A stretch of 64,000 bases of DNA from Pseudopithomyces maydicus (taxonomy: Eukaryota > Ascomycota > Dothideomycetes > Pleosporales > Didymosphaeriaceae), in assembly GCA_026873275.1 (NCBI GenBank), contig JANTUC010000007.1, forward strand, positions 186,001-250,000, read 5' to 3'. Positions 11,115-22,800 of the stretch are shown in pieces. Positions within the stretch are counted from its first letter, which is position 1; every line of letters begins with the position of its first letter. A model generated the notes under the pieces. The model saw nothing but the letters and a program-made list of their open reading frames with translations. It had not been told where the DNA came from and did not search any database. The position numbers were made by a program, and so were the translations under genes.

Positions 11115-12479
11115 ATGCATTCGAGAGTAGTCAGTAAGTCACATCCTCGCCGTATGCTCTGCGAGCTTTGCTAACGCGTCCTGCAGTCATCGGGTGAGTT
11201 TGACGCGTCGCCATTTCCCCTCCCGTGCCCCACCAACACCTGCCTCGAAGACACGATGCTATAACTCAGGCGCCATGCTAACTCACCGGTAGCTCGGGGC
11301 CCGCAGGCCACACCGCAGCCATCTATGCCGCACGCGCTGATCTGAAGCGTAAGTGCGCCCAATCTCCTTCCTAGCACATGCTTACATGCGTCAGCCGTCA
11401 TGTACGAGGGCTTCCTCGCGCTCGGTATCGCCGCCGGCGGCCAATTGACGACCACGGACGAAGTCGAGAACTTCCCCGGTTTCAAGATGATCCAGGGCGG
11501 CAAGCTCATGGACCAGATGCGCGAGCAGTCCGAGGCCTGCGGCACCGAAATCATCTCCCAGACCGTGGCAAAGGTCGACCTCTCCGCCCGCCCCTTCAAA
11601 TACTGGCTCCACCCCATGGGCGACGACGAGACCATCGAGGACGAAGACACCCCCCACACCGCGGACTCGCTCATCATCGCGACGGGCGCCAAGGCCCGCC
11701 GTCTGGATCTCCCCGGCGAGGAGAAGTTCTGGGGCAACGGCGTGAGCGCATGCGCCGTGTGCGACGGCTCGCTCCCCATGTTCCGCGAGCAGCCCCTCGT
11801 GGTCATCGGCGGCGGCGACTCGGCGGTCGAAGAGGCGCTGTATCTCACGAAGAAGGCGAAGAAGGTCACGGTGCTCGTGCGCCGGGATAAGCTCAGGGCC
11901 AGCCGGACCAACGCACGCCGCCTGACGACGCACCCCAAGATCGAGATCAGGTACAACACCAGCGCGGTGGAGATCAAGGGCGAGGAGAAGAAGAACGGCC
12001 TCATGACCCAGCTCGTCATCAAGAACAACGTCACCAAGGAGGAGCAGACCATCGATGCCAAGGGCCTGTTTTACGCCGTCGGCCACGATCCCGCGACCGC
12101 CCTGTTCAAGGGCCAGCTCGACATGGACGAGGACGGCTACCTCATTACCAAGCCCGGCGAGGGCAAGACCAGCGTCGAGGGCGTGTTCGCCGCCGGCGAC
12201 GTCCAGGACAAGAAGTACCGCCAGGCCATCACCAGCGCCGGTACGTTTCCCCCCTGCCCCTCTCCTATCCTTTCTCTCCCCTCCCTCTTTTCTTTTCTAG
12301 TGAACAACCCACAACTAACGCTCCTACCAGGCTCCGGCTGCGTCGCCGCGCTCGAGGCCGAAAAGTGGCTCGCCGAGCAGGACGACCACATCACCAACGA
12401 CCTCGACGCCGAGAACCAGGCCGAGAAGAGCCAGACCAACGGCGTCGTCCCAGAGTACCGCTCCAACCCGCTCTTGTAG
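11115..12479 (+). CDS. TRR1: Thioredoxin reductase (NADPH), low-Mr type
   Basis: A flavoenzyme that passes electrons from NADPH to thioredoxin for peroxide defence and ribonucleotide reductase. Five exons: 11115-11133, 11187-11193, 11293-11348, 11395-12240 and 12331-12479, giving 358 residues. The second exon is only 7 nt (TCATCGG), yet phases close to give VVIIGSGPAGHTAA, the FAD-binding loop. Other hallmarks are ENFPGF, the redox-active CAVC near residue 147, GGGDSA of the NADPH domain, and FAAGDVQDKKYRQA near the end. The C-terminus is slightly extended (SQTNGVVPEYRSNPLL), as in other filamentous fungi. The start at 11115 gives the cytosolic form; an in-frame upstream ATG would add a presequence. 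Confidence 0.95.
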
Positions 12480-13165
12480 ACTTTCTGCTTGCTTGCTTGC
12501 TCCGTCTGCATTCCGTCTTGCATATAGCGCGCATATATATATATATGTATATCGTCTGGTCTGGTCGGGTTGGGTTGGATCTGGTCTGATCTGGTTGTGT
12601 CTGATCTGATCTCGTCGCTGCCCTAACCGACTACCGTCCCCCGAGCTCGTTGTTCGTGTTTTTATTGCATTTGGCATTGGCTGCTTACATGTGAGGGTAA
12701 ATAGCTTGGTGGTGGGGTAGATCGTCTGGTTCTTTGCTACTTCAGTGGGGGAGAAAGGGATTCCGGCTGGAGCTGCGCTGGTGGCTCGCCGATAGATTTG
12801 CACTGCGATTTTGGGCGATAGAACGATAGAGGAATTGAATGATGGCTTGGCATGACACGGAACGATTCTAATCGTGCGGAGTGAATCTGAGTCGGATGAA
12901 TTGCTATCGTGTGAATTTTTTATAAACACTCTCTTCTCAATGTATGGAATCCCTTCAAATCCATGACCTTTCCCACCGCTCCACCCCTCCACAAACACCC
13001 TACATAACACCACACCTCATCACATGCCTCCTACCCGCACCACTCCCACTCATAACCCTCACCCTCGCCACATGCGCCTTCTCATCCCTCCCCCTCCCCC
13101 TACCCCCCACCGCTATCCCCGCCTTCGCCTGGTACTCCAGAAACAGCGCCCCTACCCGCCTCGCA
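12480..13165. repeat. Convergent 3' intergenic spacer with simple repeats
   Basis: Immediately after the thioredoxin reductase stop there are short runs of CTTG, an AT dinucleotide tract near 12531-12550, and a degenerate GGTCT/GGTTG pentamer stretch to about 12615. The rest holds no coding signal I can support; the gene on the other strand ends at 13166. Confidence 0.55.
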
Positions 13166-14062
13166 TCAGCCGCCAAACCCAGCATTTCGCAGCAGGGCAA
13201 GCGCACTCTCGAATGCGCGCACGACCTCTACGTCTGGTAGGGGGTTAGTTGGTGCGTTTGGGGGATGCGATGAAAAGGGGAGTGGGAGGGGTGTAGATTA
13301 AACGGGGAAGAACAGGGAAGAGAGGGAAGGAGGGAAGGGGGAAGAGGAACTTACAATGCTGGCGCGTCTTCTCGAGACGCTGCTCCGAGTGTTGGGTGTA
13401 CGTCATGCGTGTGCGGAGACTGGGCTGGGGTGTTAGTTGGGGGTTGAGTGTCTGTATGTATGTACTCGTATGTTTGAATAATGGAGAGACGGGGGAGGAA
13501 GCTATGAGGAGCGACCACGTACCGGTGGAACGTCCGATCAGACTCCTGGTTCGCACCCGCGTCCGCCCAGATCTTGAAGTACTGCAGAACCGAATCAGTC
13601 TATAGATGCACAGTTTGAAGGCGGGGCGTCAACGATATACATCCATGAGGTGGGCGAATTCCTGCAAAATGGCAGCTTCCTGTGCCGAGGCGGTGGTCAT
13701 GGCGAGGTGGTATTGCTCGTGGAGGTGGTCCCAGTCGAAGGCTTGGATCTGCTCTGCGGGGTCGAGGGGCATTTCTTCGTCTTTTTCCTGCTCTGCTTCG
13801 GCTTTGGCGTCGCCAGGGAGGGGAGGGTTGGTTGGTGGGATGGGGGACGGTGCTCGTCGTCGCTTGGGTCTAGGAGGTTGATGGGGTGTTTGATCTCGGG
13901 TTGGTTGGGCGATGCTTTGGCGGGCTCGGTCTTGGGGGGAGAATTGGGTTTTGAGTCTTCCATGTCGAGGTCGAGGTTGAAGACTAGTGATGGTGGTGAG
14001 GAAGAGGCAGTTTGAGCAGTTGGGGATTGGAGGTTGGATGGTTGTGACTCGGGCGGTGGCAT
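13166..14062 (-). CDS. Conserved fungal hypothetical protein, disordered N-terminus and helical C-terminal domain (one frame break)
   Basis: Function not recognised. Four exons are inferred: 14062-13641, 13581-13523, 13419-13355 and 13233-13166, with good GT-AG ends and closing phases. The first roughly 110 residues are Pro/Ser/Lys-rich and disordered. The rest is helical and looks like one conserved domain: AFDWDHLHEQYHLAM, then YFKIWADAGANQESDRTF, then LRTRMTYTQHSEQRLEKT and ending VEVVRAFESALALL. In exon 1 the frame changes at the G5 run 13842-13846 (C5 on the coding strand). One extra base restores DEHRPP...PLPGDAKAEAEQEKDEEM in a single frame. A 46-bp intron with the weak donor GTCCCC is an alternative. 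The gene is divergent from the ATG14-like gene. Confidence 0.68.
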
Positions 14063-14568
14063 TGGTTGGTAAATGTTTTTCTTTGCTGTGGTTAGTGCTG
14101 TTGATGAGCTAGCATTCCAGATACGCCGTTCACACTTGATGTGAAACTTTCGGCGGAATCGTTCTATGAGGTAGTCATTCGTGCAACTGAAGCAGGTGCG
14201 ACCTATGAGATGGTTCACGTGATACCGCTATACCATGTTGGATTAGCGCCATATGTAGCGCAGGCGCGCCCGAGTGCGTCACGCCCGCCGTGTGCCTGAC
14301 TCGCCGTCTTATCTGCCTGCCCACCTGCATTGCCTCTCCAGCACGCATCTTTTACTGCTTCCACCTTCACATCGCGACGAGCCTCATGTACGGGAAAATC
14401 ACGGGCCTTCAAGCACGACTTCCCGATTAGCGCAGCCTACGAGGCAGCCAGTTTGCTTGTCCAAGCATATATAGCGCGCCCGCTCACCATGATCCTCAAC
14501 TGCTTCCCGGACCCACAAGACCCCGAGAGATCAAGAGGCGGGAACATAACATAATCTACATCACAAAC
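14063..14568. promoter_or_regulatory. Divergent intergenic region between the hypothetical gene and the ATG14-like gene
   Basis: About 506 bp separate the two start codons. The region must carry both promoters. No strong consensus element was identified. Short open frames inside are not convincing. Confidence 0.45.
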
Positions 14569-16238
14569 ATGGAATGCGATATTTGCGGGCGAGAGGGTGC
14601 ACTCAACTGCGTTACCTGCGCCAGAGCCAATATAGAAGAACCCCGCATCGAGCTCGTACGAGCGCTTTGCGGCGAGGAGAGGGTTGGGAGGCATGTCAGC
14701 GCCGTAATAGAAGGCTCGGGAGAAGAGGAGAGCCAGTAAGTAGGGCCTTTGTCCCGAAAACAAGGCTGCTTCCAGCGTTCGCTTTGTACGCAAGCACGAT
14801 TAGACCTCAAGCTGATACAAGTACCTACAGGCATGTTTCTCTCCAGGACTCAAAGGGCGGTTTATTGGTAGATCGACAGGAATGCACCAACAACGTTGAA
14901 CTTCAGCGAACGCGAGCCGAGACGGCGGAGATCGAAGAGCGTGTCTCTTCTATCAACCAGGCGGCCGATGAGCTTCGCAAAGAGATCGAGGCTGCGCGGA
15001 TGGAGCTTACCAAGAAACGCCGGAACCTGTCTTCTAGACGGTCTGATCTCTCCTCTGCGACCCACGATGTAGAAACACGTCGGGATAACGAACGCGACAA
15101 GGTTCAACAGAGCATCAAACGCTTGGAATATGAGTCAGACAAGGTTCACTCCGCTACTATGGAAATGCGATCGTACTTGTGTCACTCGGCAGCTGATATC
15201 GCCGGGTTGAAGTCGATCAAACGTCGGATGAAGGACGGCCAAATCAAAGAAACATGGTACATTGGACCTGACATGGATCCGAACCGTACTTCATCTAAAT
15301 CTGGGAAGTACCTTAGGGTTTGGGATTTGCGGGAGATCGACGATGCACCACCGGAGGAGCTTTCGGCGTCCCTACTTGCTATCTCGCAGCTGTTGATACG
15401 CGTCACGGCTTATCTTGGCCTCCGTCTTCCCTCCGAGATGACACTTCCACATAAAGACTATCCACACCCAACCACACTCAGTCCAGAAGAATCATGGCAG
15501 GGCATGAAAATAACCTATCCAGGTCTTACTCCCTCACATTCATCAACCAATAGCCCGGAAGCCTCCCGTACGTTTGACGGCACACATTTACCCAAGCCTA
15601 AGGTACTCTTTTTGGATCGCAAGCTTCCCCACTTGCGCGAAGAAGATAGCGTGGCCTACTCGGTTTTCATAGAGGCTGTTGCCAACCTTAGCTACAACGT
15701 TGCGTGGCTCTGCCGGTCCCAGGGCATGAAAGAAGAGGTTGCAACATGGGAAGATGTCTGCGAGGTTGGCAAGAATCTCAACCGCCTCCTGCGGCTTCGA
15801 GTGACTTGGTCTTCTTCTCAGCGACCAGAGAATCCGCTCGATAAAGACATCCCCCAGCCGAAAGCATCAGTCTTGACTGCTGCGAAAAAGACACCTATCA
15901 CGCTCGGCGAGATATCACACGCTACATCTCACTCGTTCGCGTTTGATAACGAGCATGTTCAGCGGCTTGGCGAGTGGAAATTAAGTCCACGAATACTAAC
16001 CAGTGAACTGAAGGACTTTTTGTACACGGAAGAGCGGACTAAAGACTGGGATAATATCGATGCGGATGAATTCGCTGATATGCAGGATGCCATAGCGGCG
16101 GATCCCGTCTTGGTGGGGAAACGACAGCGGGACGGCGGCAATGGGAAGAGCTACATGGACGATCTGCCAGCCGTCGTGGAAACTACTGAGAAGGCCAGTG
16201 ATATTCTTGATGGAGCGGAAGAGCGGAAGAGGGTGTAA
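14569..16238 (+). CDS. ATG14/UVRAG-family coiled-coil protein (PI3-kinase complex subunit)
   Basis: Belongs to the family of Vps34-complex subunits (Atg14, Vps38/UVRAG) that direct phosphatidylinositol 3-kinase to autophagosome or endosome membranes. Exon 1 is 14569-14735, the intron is 14736-14830 (GTAAGT...CTACAG), and exon 2 is 14831-16238, giving 524 residues. The N-terminus has paired CxxC knuckles (Cys 3/6 and 14/17 in MECDICGREGALNCVTCARA), typical of Atg14. A coiled coil of about 110 residues follows, rich in Glu/Arg/Lys with repeated heptad leucines (RTRAETAEIEERVSSINQ to DKVHSATMEM). Then comes a globular domain with WYIGPDMDP, LLIRVTAYLGLRLP and SYNVAWLCRSQG, and an acidic C-terminal tail. 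Choice between Atg14 and UVRAG/Vps38 rests on the N-terminal Cys motif and is not certain. Confidence 0.82.
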
Positions 16239-17138
16239 ACGGCTGGACCAGGGTCAAGAGCCGTAGCGAGGATAGTGCAAAGAAGCCAGCGGCGGAGTGA
16301 GGCCTCGTTAGGAAGGCGCAGGATCGGACTTTGTAAGAAGCAAGCATGCCAGTTCGGCTTCTGAAGGCGCAAGTCCGGTGGTTCAGGGCATGCATAAGCA
16401 TGTTCGGGTCGTGGAGATAGCACCTTGCATCCATAGACACACGAGACGGCACTATAGACATGTCCCATATTTTCCGGATTACTCTGCGCATGTAAAACCT
16501 GCTGACTAGCGGCTGTATCTGGATGCTTCTGCGGTGCAAAACTCGAATTCGCATAGCGTAATCGGACCGGCGCAGAATACAGAAATTTCTCGTTAAGCCC
16601 TATGCCTCGGCGTAGTCGGCGTAGCCTCGTTCTGGATGACACAAGCCGCCGCAAGGCGCTCGGTTTAAACAATCGGAGATTTTAATGATGCCATCCCCAC
16701 TAATCTCAAAGCGCTACCGACCCTTGCAGCGCATCCATTTCTCAGCAGAGCATTACACATTCACGGCGCGCTGATGCCGCTCGTCCATAATCATGTGTGC
16801 GTATATAATGGCGGTCAGGACGGGCGTCGGGGGTGTCCTCACCACTGCCTCCTCCTTCCACACCGACTCAAGACTCAAACGGGCGAAATTGGGTGAAAGC
16901 ACGCCATCGCAAACCCTGAGCCGCCACCCACACAACACAGCGTGCCTGAACAACTAGCGCGGGGACCCATCACTTATCGATAGACGTCAGTATTTTTGGC
17001 GGGTAGCTTTGTTGGGCTGCATTTAAATTCTTCCGACGCCGTTGTTGTTTTGCTTCCAATTCGACACTGAATCGTGAGAGCAAGAGATAGATCCGAGTCT
17101 TGTAGTCAGACAGCACAGCACAGCACAGCACAGCAATC
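16239..17138. other. Intergenic region upstream of the cystathionine-lyase gene
   Basis: About 900 bp without a supported gene; overlapping short frames on the minus strand look like noise. The last part is AT-rich and carries the promoter and leader of the downstream gene. Confidence 0.5.
17110..17135 (+). repeat. Pentamer CAGCA repeat directly before a start codon
   Basis: About five copies of CAGCA end three bases before the ATG at 17139, so they are almost certainly part of the 5' leader of the cystathionine-lyase mRNA. The run lacks U-rich structure and would be weakly structured. Confidence 0.75.
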
Positions 17139-18526
17139 ATGACCGTCGCAGAGCACCAGATCGATACGCCTCCGCGCGCTCCGTCGCCCGTCCACAGGTT
17201 TGGAACGCTCGCTGTTCATGCTGGTTCGCCGCATGACCCTGTTACGGGTGCTGTCATTGAGCCGGTAAGTGTTTTTTTCTACAGCAGAATTGTATCCCGA
17301 TCTTGTACGGATGGTAGCAAGCTCTCTATACGAGAGTCTCCAACCTGCAATATATGAGCTTCAGTTCCATGCAATCAAAACATTCAAAATCAGCAGTTTC
17401 GCTAACCCCACTGTAGATTTCGCTCTCCACAACCTTCGCCCAGACCGCCGTCGGACAGCCCGTAGGCCAGTACGAGTACTCCCGCTCGTCCAACCCCAAC
17501 CGCGACAACTTCGAAAAGGCGGTCGCGGCTCTCGAGCACGCCCGCTACGCCCTCGCCTTCTCCTCGGGCTCCGCCACCACCGCCAACATCCTCCAATCCC
17601 TCGCGACCGGCTCCCACGTCATCTCCGTGTCCGATGTCTACGGCGGAACCCACCGCTACTTCACAAAGGTGGCCGCCACCCACGACGTCCACGTCACCTT
17701 CACGCCCACCCTCGAGGTCGACATCAAGTCCCTGATCAAGCCCGACACAAAGCTCATCTGGATCGAGTCCCCCTCCAACCCCACCCTCACCCTCGTCGAC
17801 ATCCGCGCCGTCGCCACAATCGCCCACCAGCACGGCATCCTCGTCGTCGTCGACAACACCTTCCTCTCCCCCTACGTCCAGAACCCCCTCGACCACGGCG
17901 CAGACATCGTCGTCCACTCCGTCACAAAGTACATCAACGGCCACTCGGACGTCGTCATGGGCGCCGCCGCCTTCAACTCCCCAGAGCTCTTCGAGCGCCT
18001 CTCCTTCCTCCAGAACGCCATCGGCGCCGTCCCCTCCGCCTTCGACTGCTGGCTCGCCCACCGCGGCATGAAGACGCTCCACCTGCGCGCCCGCGAGGCC
18101 ACCAAGAACGCCACCGCCGTCGCCACCGCCCTCGCGGCCTCCCCAAACGTCCTCCTCGTAAACTACCCCGGCCTCCCGTCGCACCCGCAGTACGCCATCA
18201 CGCAGAAGCAGCACCGCGACGCCATGGGCGGCGGCATGCTGAGCTTCCGCATCGCGGGCGGCAAGGAGGCTGCGGGCAGGTTCTGCCAGGCGACCAAGAT
18301 CTACACGCTTGCGGAGAGCTTGGGTGGCATCGAGAGTCTGGTCGAGGTCCCGAGTGCGATGACGCATGGGGGGATTCCCAAGGAGCAGCGCGAGGCCGCG
18401 GGCGTGTGGGATGATCTTGTGCGCGTGAGCTGCGGGATTGAGGATGAGGCGGATTTGGTGGCCGATGTGTTGCAGGCGTTGGAGAAGGCGGTTAGCGGGG
18501 GGAAGATCGAGAATGGGCATGCTTAG
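17139..18526 (+). CDS. CYS3: Cystathionine gamma-lyase (Cys/Met-metabolism PLP enzyme)
   Basis: A PLP enzyme of transsulfuration that cleaves cystathionine to cysteine, 2-oxobutyrate and ammonia; expected to be cytosolic. Exon 1 is 17139-17264, a 152-bp intron runs to 17416, and exon 2 is 17417-18526, giving 411 residues, normal for the family. Landmarks are FGTLAVHAGSPHDP at the N-terminus, YEYSRSSNPNRDNFE (PLP-phosphate region), FSSGSATTANIL, VVDNTFLSPY, the PLP-lysine segment SVTKYINGHSD with Lys near residue 213, and SLGGIESLVEVPSAMTH near the C-terminus. The close relatives cystathionine gamma-synthase and beta-lyase share these motifs; the N-terminal GTLAVHAG and the GGIESL segment favour gamma-lyase. 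The GC-rich exon leaves a long antisense open frame that is not a gene. Confidence 0.9.
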
Positions 18527-18589
18527 AGGGATGGGGGGAGAGGAGAGGCGTTATGGAGTAGATATTGCATGCATGCATAGATATACGGA

Positions 18590-18685
18590 TGGACTGGCTG
18601 ATTGATGGATTATATATATACATATGATTGGGATGGATGAATGGATGGACGATGGATGATGGATGGATGATGGAGGAACGGACAA
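18590..18685. repeat. GGAT/GATG tetranucleotide-type microsatellite
   Basis: Degenerate GGATGGATGAATGGATGG-type sequence downstream of the cystathionine-lyase stop, ending at GGATGATGGAGGA. Simple slippage repeat; no coding content. Confidence 0.75.
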
Positions 18686-18754
18686 AACGATGATACACGA
18701 GCATATTGTCCCGAGAGGATACCCGCTTAGATACCAATTGCATTTTTCGTTGAC

Positions 18755-18808
18755 TTTATGCATACTTGTTTTTTCTTCTGGGTTTATGCATACTTGTTCT
18801 TTCTTCTG
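18755..18808 (+). repeat. 26-bp direct duplication, tandem
   Basis: Two nearly identical copies of a 26-bp segment beginning TTTATGCATACTTGTT and ending TTCTTCTG, at 18755-18780 and 18783-18808. It marks the left edge of the large repeat block. Confidence 0.8.
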
Positions 18809-19019
18809 AGTTTTGAACCAGGGTTTCCATCTCTCGAACTGAACCAAGTACATGACTGACATATATACAACTCGCGGTCAACTTTCCATAGCCCTTTGAT
18901 TCCTGATATTCCCAGCGCTTCGCGGCAATAATACTAGGATACTTGTCAAAGTTCTTCTCGTAGGGTAGCGAATCCAGGGATATCGAACCACATAAGATCG
19001 GACTGCGGGAAAGCCAACT

Positions 19020-19780
19020 CCATGGAATTAAACTCCTGGAAATCAAACTTCATGAACTCTGTCATCATCAGATCCAACTTGACAAAATCCACCTCTCCAT
19101 AGAATCAAACTCCATGAAATCCAACTCCATAGAATTTGTGATCATGAGATTCAACTCCACAAAATCCACCTCTCCGTAGAATCAAACTCCAGGGAATTCA
19201 ACTCCATACGCTCAAACTCCAGGAAATCCAACTCCATGAAATCTGTTTTCATCAGATCCAACTCGACAAATCCACCTCTCCATAGAATACAACTCCAGGA
19301 AATCCAACTCCATACGCTCAAACTCCAGGAAATCCAACTCCATGAAATCTGTTTTCATCAGATCCAACCCGACAAATCCACCTCTCCATAGCATCAAACT
19401 CCACAAAATCCAACCACATACGATGAAAATCAACTTAATTCAACTCCAAAAAGCCCATCTCCATGTCATACAGGCGTTGCATTTCCAACTCCACAAAATC
19501 CAGTTGTACCAATCAGCCGTGTCTGGGACCAAACTCCATACGATGAATTTCCACTTAGTCCAACGCCACAAAGTCCAACCACATTGCGTCATCCGCATCA
19601 CGGTTTACCAAATCCACAAAATCCACCTCCATGAAAACGGCAGGAGTGTATTCCAACTCCAAAAAGTCCACCTCCATACCGTATAGCCAGTGGCCTTTCA
19701 ACTCCACAAAATCCACCTCCATGAAAGCGACCGTTCTGTAATCCAACTCCATACCCTCCCCCACAGCCCACACACACCAC
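19020..19780 (+). repeat. Degenerate 15-bp tandem array (AATCCAACTCCAT type) with 106-bp higher-order copies
   Basis: The plus strand reads as variations of a roughly 15-bp phrase such as AAATCCAACTCCATG, AAATCCACCTCCATG or CTCAAACTCCAGG over about 750 bp. A higher-order unit of about 106 bp is visible: the block starting ACTCCATACGCTCAAACTCC occurs at 19201 and 19307, nearly identical for over 80 bp, and ATCTGTTTTCATCAG occurs at 19241 and 19347. Because 15 bp is a multiple of three, the minus strand translates into a pentapeptide-like pattern (MELDF, LEFER, MELDF, LELYS), but stops interrupt it, so no gene is called. Confidence 0.85.
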
Positions 19781-19849
19781 ATATGCGCTTGGCAACCTAC
19801 CTGTACCAGCAGCCGCATTATCCTCCGCTCATCCATTTTGGTGGCAATG

Positions 19850-22800
19850 TACATACAACAAGCCATGTACCTCTGCTTCTGTTCTCTTCACTCAACACGC
19901 CAGCTCAACCAACACACCAACCTCCATGTCTGGTGCCGGTGGTAGTTTTTTTATTCCCCTTGCTCATGGTTGAGCGTGTGAAGATGTGTGCTAAATATGA
20001 AGTTTGCGACTTGGAGGTTGTTTTTTATAGCAGGCTAGGCCACGCTCAGCCTCCGCATCATCGGTCTGCCAAGAAAATCTTTTTGATTCCTTTGGATGTA
20101 ATAGGATGGAAAGTGGGGTATAACAAGCATGGAGGCTGTGATTTGGGAGTTCTTTTATATGCTAGGGTAGGCCACGCTCAGCCTCCACATATCGGGCTAA
20201 CTGTATCCTTTTATTATACGGTGGTATGTATAAGGATACTAGGAGGTTGTTTGTTTATACCACACCAGGCTACGCTTAGCCTGTACATATTCTGTTGGAC
20301 CTTTGGTTCTGATCACCTCAATGTATGACAAGCCATGCAGTTGCGACTTGGGGGTTGTTTTCCACAACACCAGGCTACGCCCAGCCTCCATATATTCTTT
20401 TTGGCCTTGCGTTATAATCACCTCGATGTATAACAAGCCATGAATCTTGCATTTTGTTCGTTTTTTTCCACGCCAGGCCGCGCCACGCTCAGCCTCCGCA
20501 TTTCCTGTTCGCAGAAAATTTCTTATTCTTTTCCACACCACGCCCGGCCTGTAGCCCAACCTCCATAATAGCTAAGAGTCTTGTTTTTCGATCCCCTTGC
20601 ACATAAGGTGTACGTGCAAGTAATATATAATAAGCCATGGAGTTCGCCATAAACTGCTTGATTTCCTGATTATTTGTTAGTCCGCAGCCCAACCTCCATT
20701 TAATTGTCTGAGTTGAGTTTCCAATTCCCTTGCACATAGTGAGTTGCATCATGGTGTATAACAAACATAAAGTTGGCGACTCTCAAGTTTGTTTCCACGC
20801 CCCGGGGCTGCGACCAACTCACAACCAACCTTCATCACATCTTTTGGTATTCGCTTTTTAATCCCCTGGCACATGGCGGGTCGCACCGATGTATACAAAC
20901 TATGTTTGGGCATGCATTGTTTCTGTTTCGAATTATTTGCCAGTCCACACCCCACCCTCCATGTAGCAGGATTAATTGTCTTTCCAATCCCCCTGCATAC
21001 AGCGGTGTTATATTGCTATATGACAAGCTATAAGCTGACCCTTGCGAATTTGTTTTACGCCGGGCCAGCGCAAGCCCCAACTTCCATATTGTGCATTGAT
21101 AATCTCTTTCTGGTTCCCTTACATATGAAAGTAGGTTCGAGGTGGTATGTAACAAACCATCGGTTGGCACCTAAGTATTTTTATTAACGCCGAGCCAGCG
21201 CAAGCCCCAGCTTCCATATGGTTGACTGGTACTCTCTTTTTAATCCACTTGCACATAGCTGTGCGTGCGAGCGATATGTAACAAACCATGGGTTGGCCCT
21301 TAGAAATCTTTTTTTACACCAGGCCAATCAACAACCGACCCTCCACATCGTCTGGTATGAAGGCTGCTTTTAATTCTTTATACATGGCTTTGCGTGTGGC
21401 GTGGTGTACAACGAGCCATGAATATATGTCATTGTTGATCTTTTTACTCCACACGCCAGCCGACACCCCAACTTCCATTTGGGCGATTGATTGTCTCTTT
21501 TTAATCTCCTTTCCCATAACTGTACGAGGAGGCATATATAACAAACACGAAGTTTGCAACTTTTTAGTTCTTTGTTGCGCCAGGCCGGCCGACATCCATT
21601 TCTTGTGCACAGTTTCGATTTTCGATTCCCTTGCACATGGCTGTGCGTTCGAGGTGATGTACAACAAGCCATGAATATGTGTCGTTGTTGATCTCTTTAC
21701 TCCACACGCCAGCCAATCACACACACTCCACATTGGTGGCTAGAAATTGCGTTTTAATTTCTTTATACATGGCTGTGCGTTCGAGGTGATGTATAACAAG
21801 CCATGTATGTTGTTTATCGTTGGTCTCTTCGCTCAATACGCCAGCCGACACCCCACCCTCCATGAGATAAGTGTTTTTGCGTTTCAATCCCCTTACACCT
21901 GGGGGAGGTGCGAGGGGGCGTATAACAAGCCATGCCACTGTAGCTGTGTTGTTCTGTTCACTTAACACACCAGCGCAAGTCCCAACCTCCACATGACTTC
22001 GAAGGATCGCCTTTTTAATCCCCTCATACCTCTCCATTCGTAAGTGTGAGGTGGTGTATAACAAGCCATGAAGTTCGCCACACGTAGTGTCTTTTTCGCA
22101 GCACACCACACCCATTCGATCCTGTGGTATCATCTATAGCAACCTTGTGCTTCCCTCCCGCATGACCGTTCGCGGAGCTATATACAACAAGCCATGTAGG
22201 TCTTCGTTCGTTATTTCTGTCCCACGGCACATTCCATTCCCAGCTTTTGATGTGGTTATTCTTCTTCTGTCCTGCATCCATGACGCTTGCCTTTCTTGTA
22301 CATCATGCCTGACGTGTGGACGTGTATAACAAGCCATTTGATATTCCATAGGTCATTCTTATTCCACAGCACAATCCATTAGAGCTTTCTCCTCCGTCTT
22401 TGTCTTACTATTTCATCAATAATTGCGGTCATTTTGGCACTTCGTGCCTGACGTGTGGACATGTATAACAAACCATGCGGCTTCTCGTTATCGACTTTTA
22501 ATATAACACTCCAGTCCACACCCAATCCTCCATGTAATTGCTGTGATTGACTTTTATTTTCCTTGTGTCGAGACGTGCGTGTCATATATTTCAAGGCATG
22601 TAGGTCTTCGTTTGTTATTCTTTTTCACACAAGACCAGCCCACACCTAGCCCCACATCCTGACCTCCATCTCATATAGCATTTCAGCCTTCTTTTTCTTT
22701 CGCGCTTAGATGTGCACGCCATAGATACCAAACCATCCAGTTCTCTTGTTCAATCTTTGAACGCAACCACCAGCCCACACCCAATCCTCCATGTAAGGTT

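Noticed and set aside
17402..18520. 372-codon minus-strand open frame across the cystathionine lyase gene
   Set aside because: Low-complexity Gly/Val/Asp sequence, a shadow of the GC-rich coding strand of a clear PLP enzyme.
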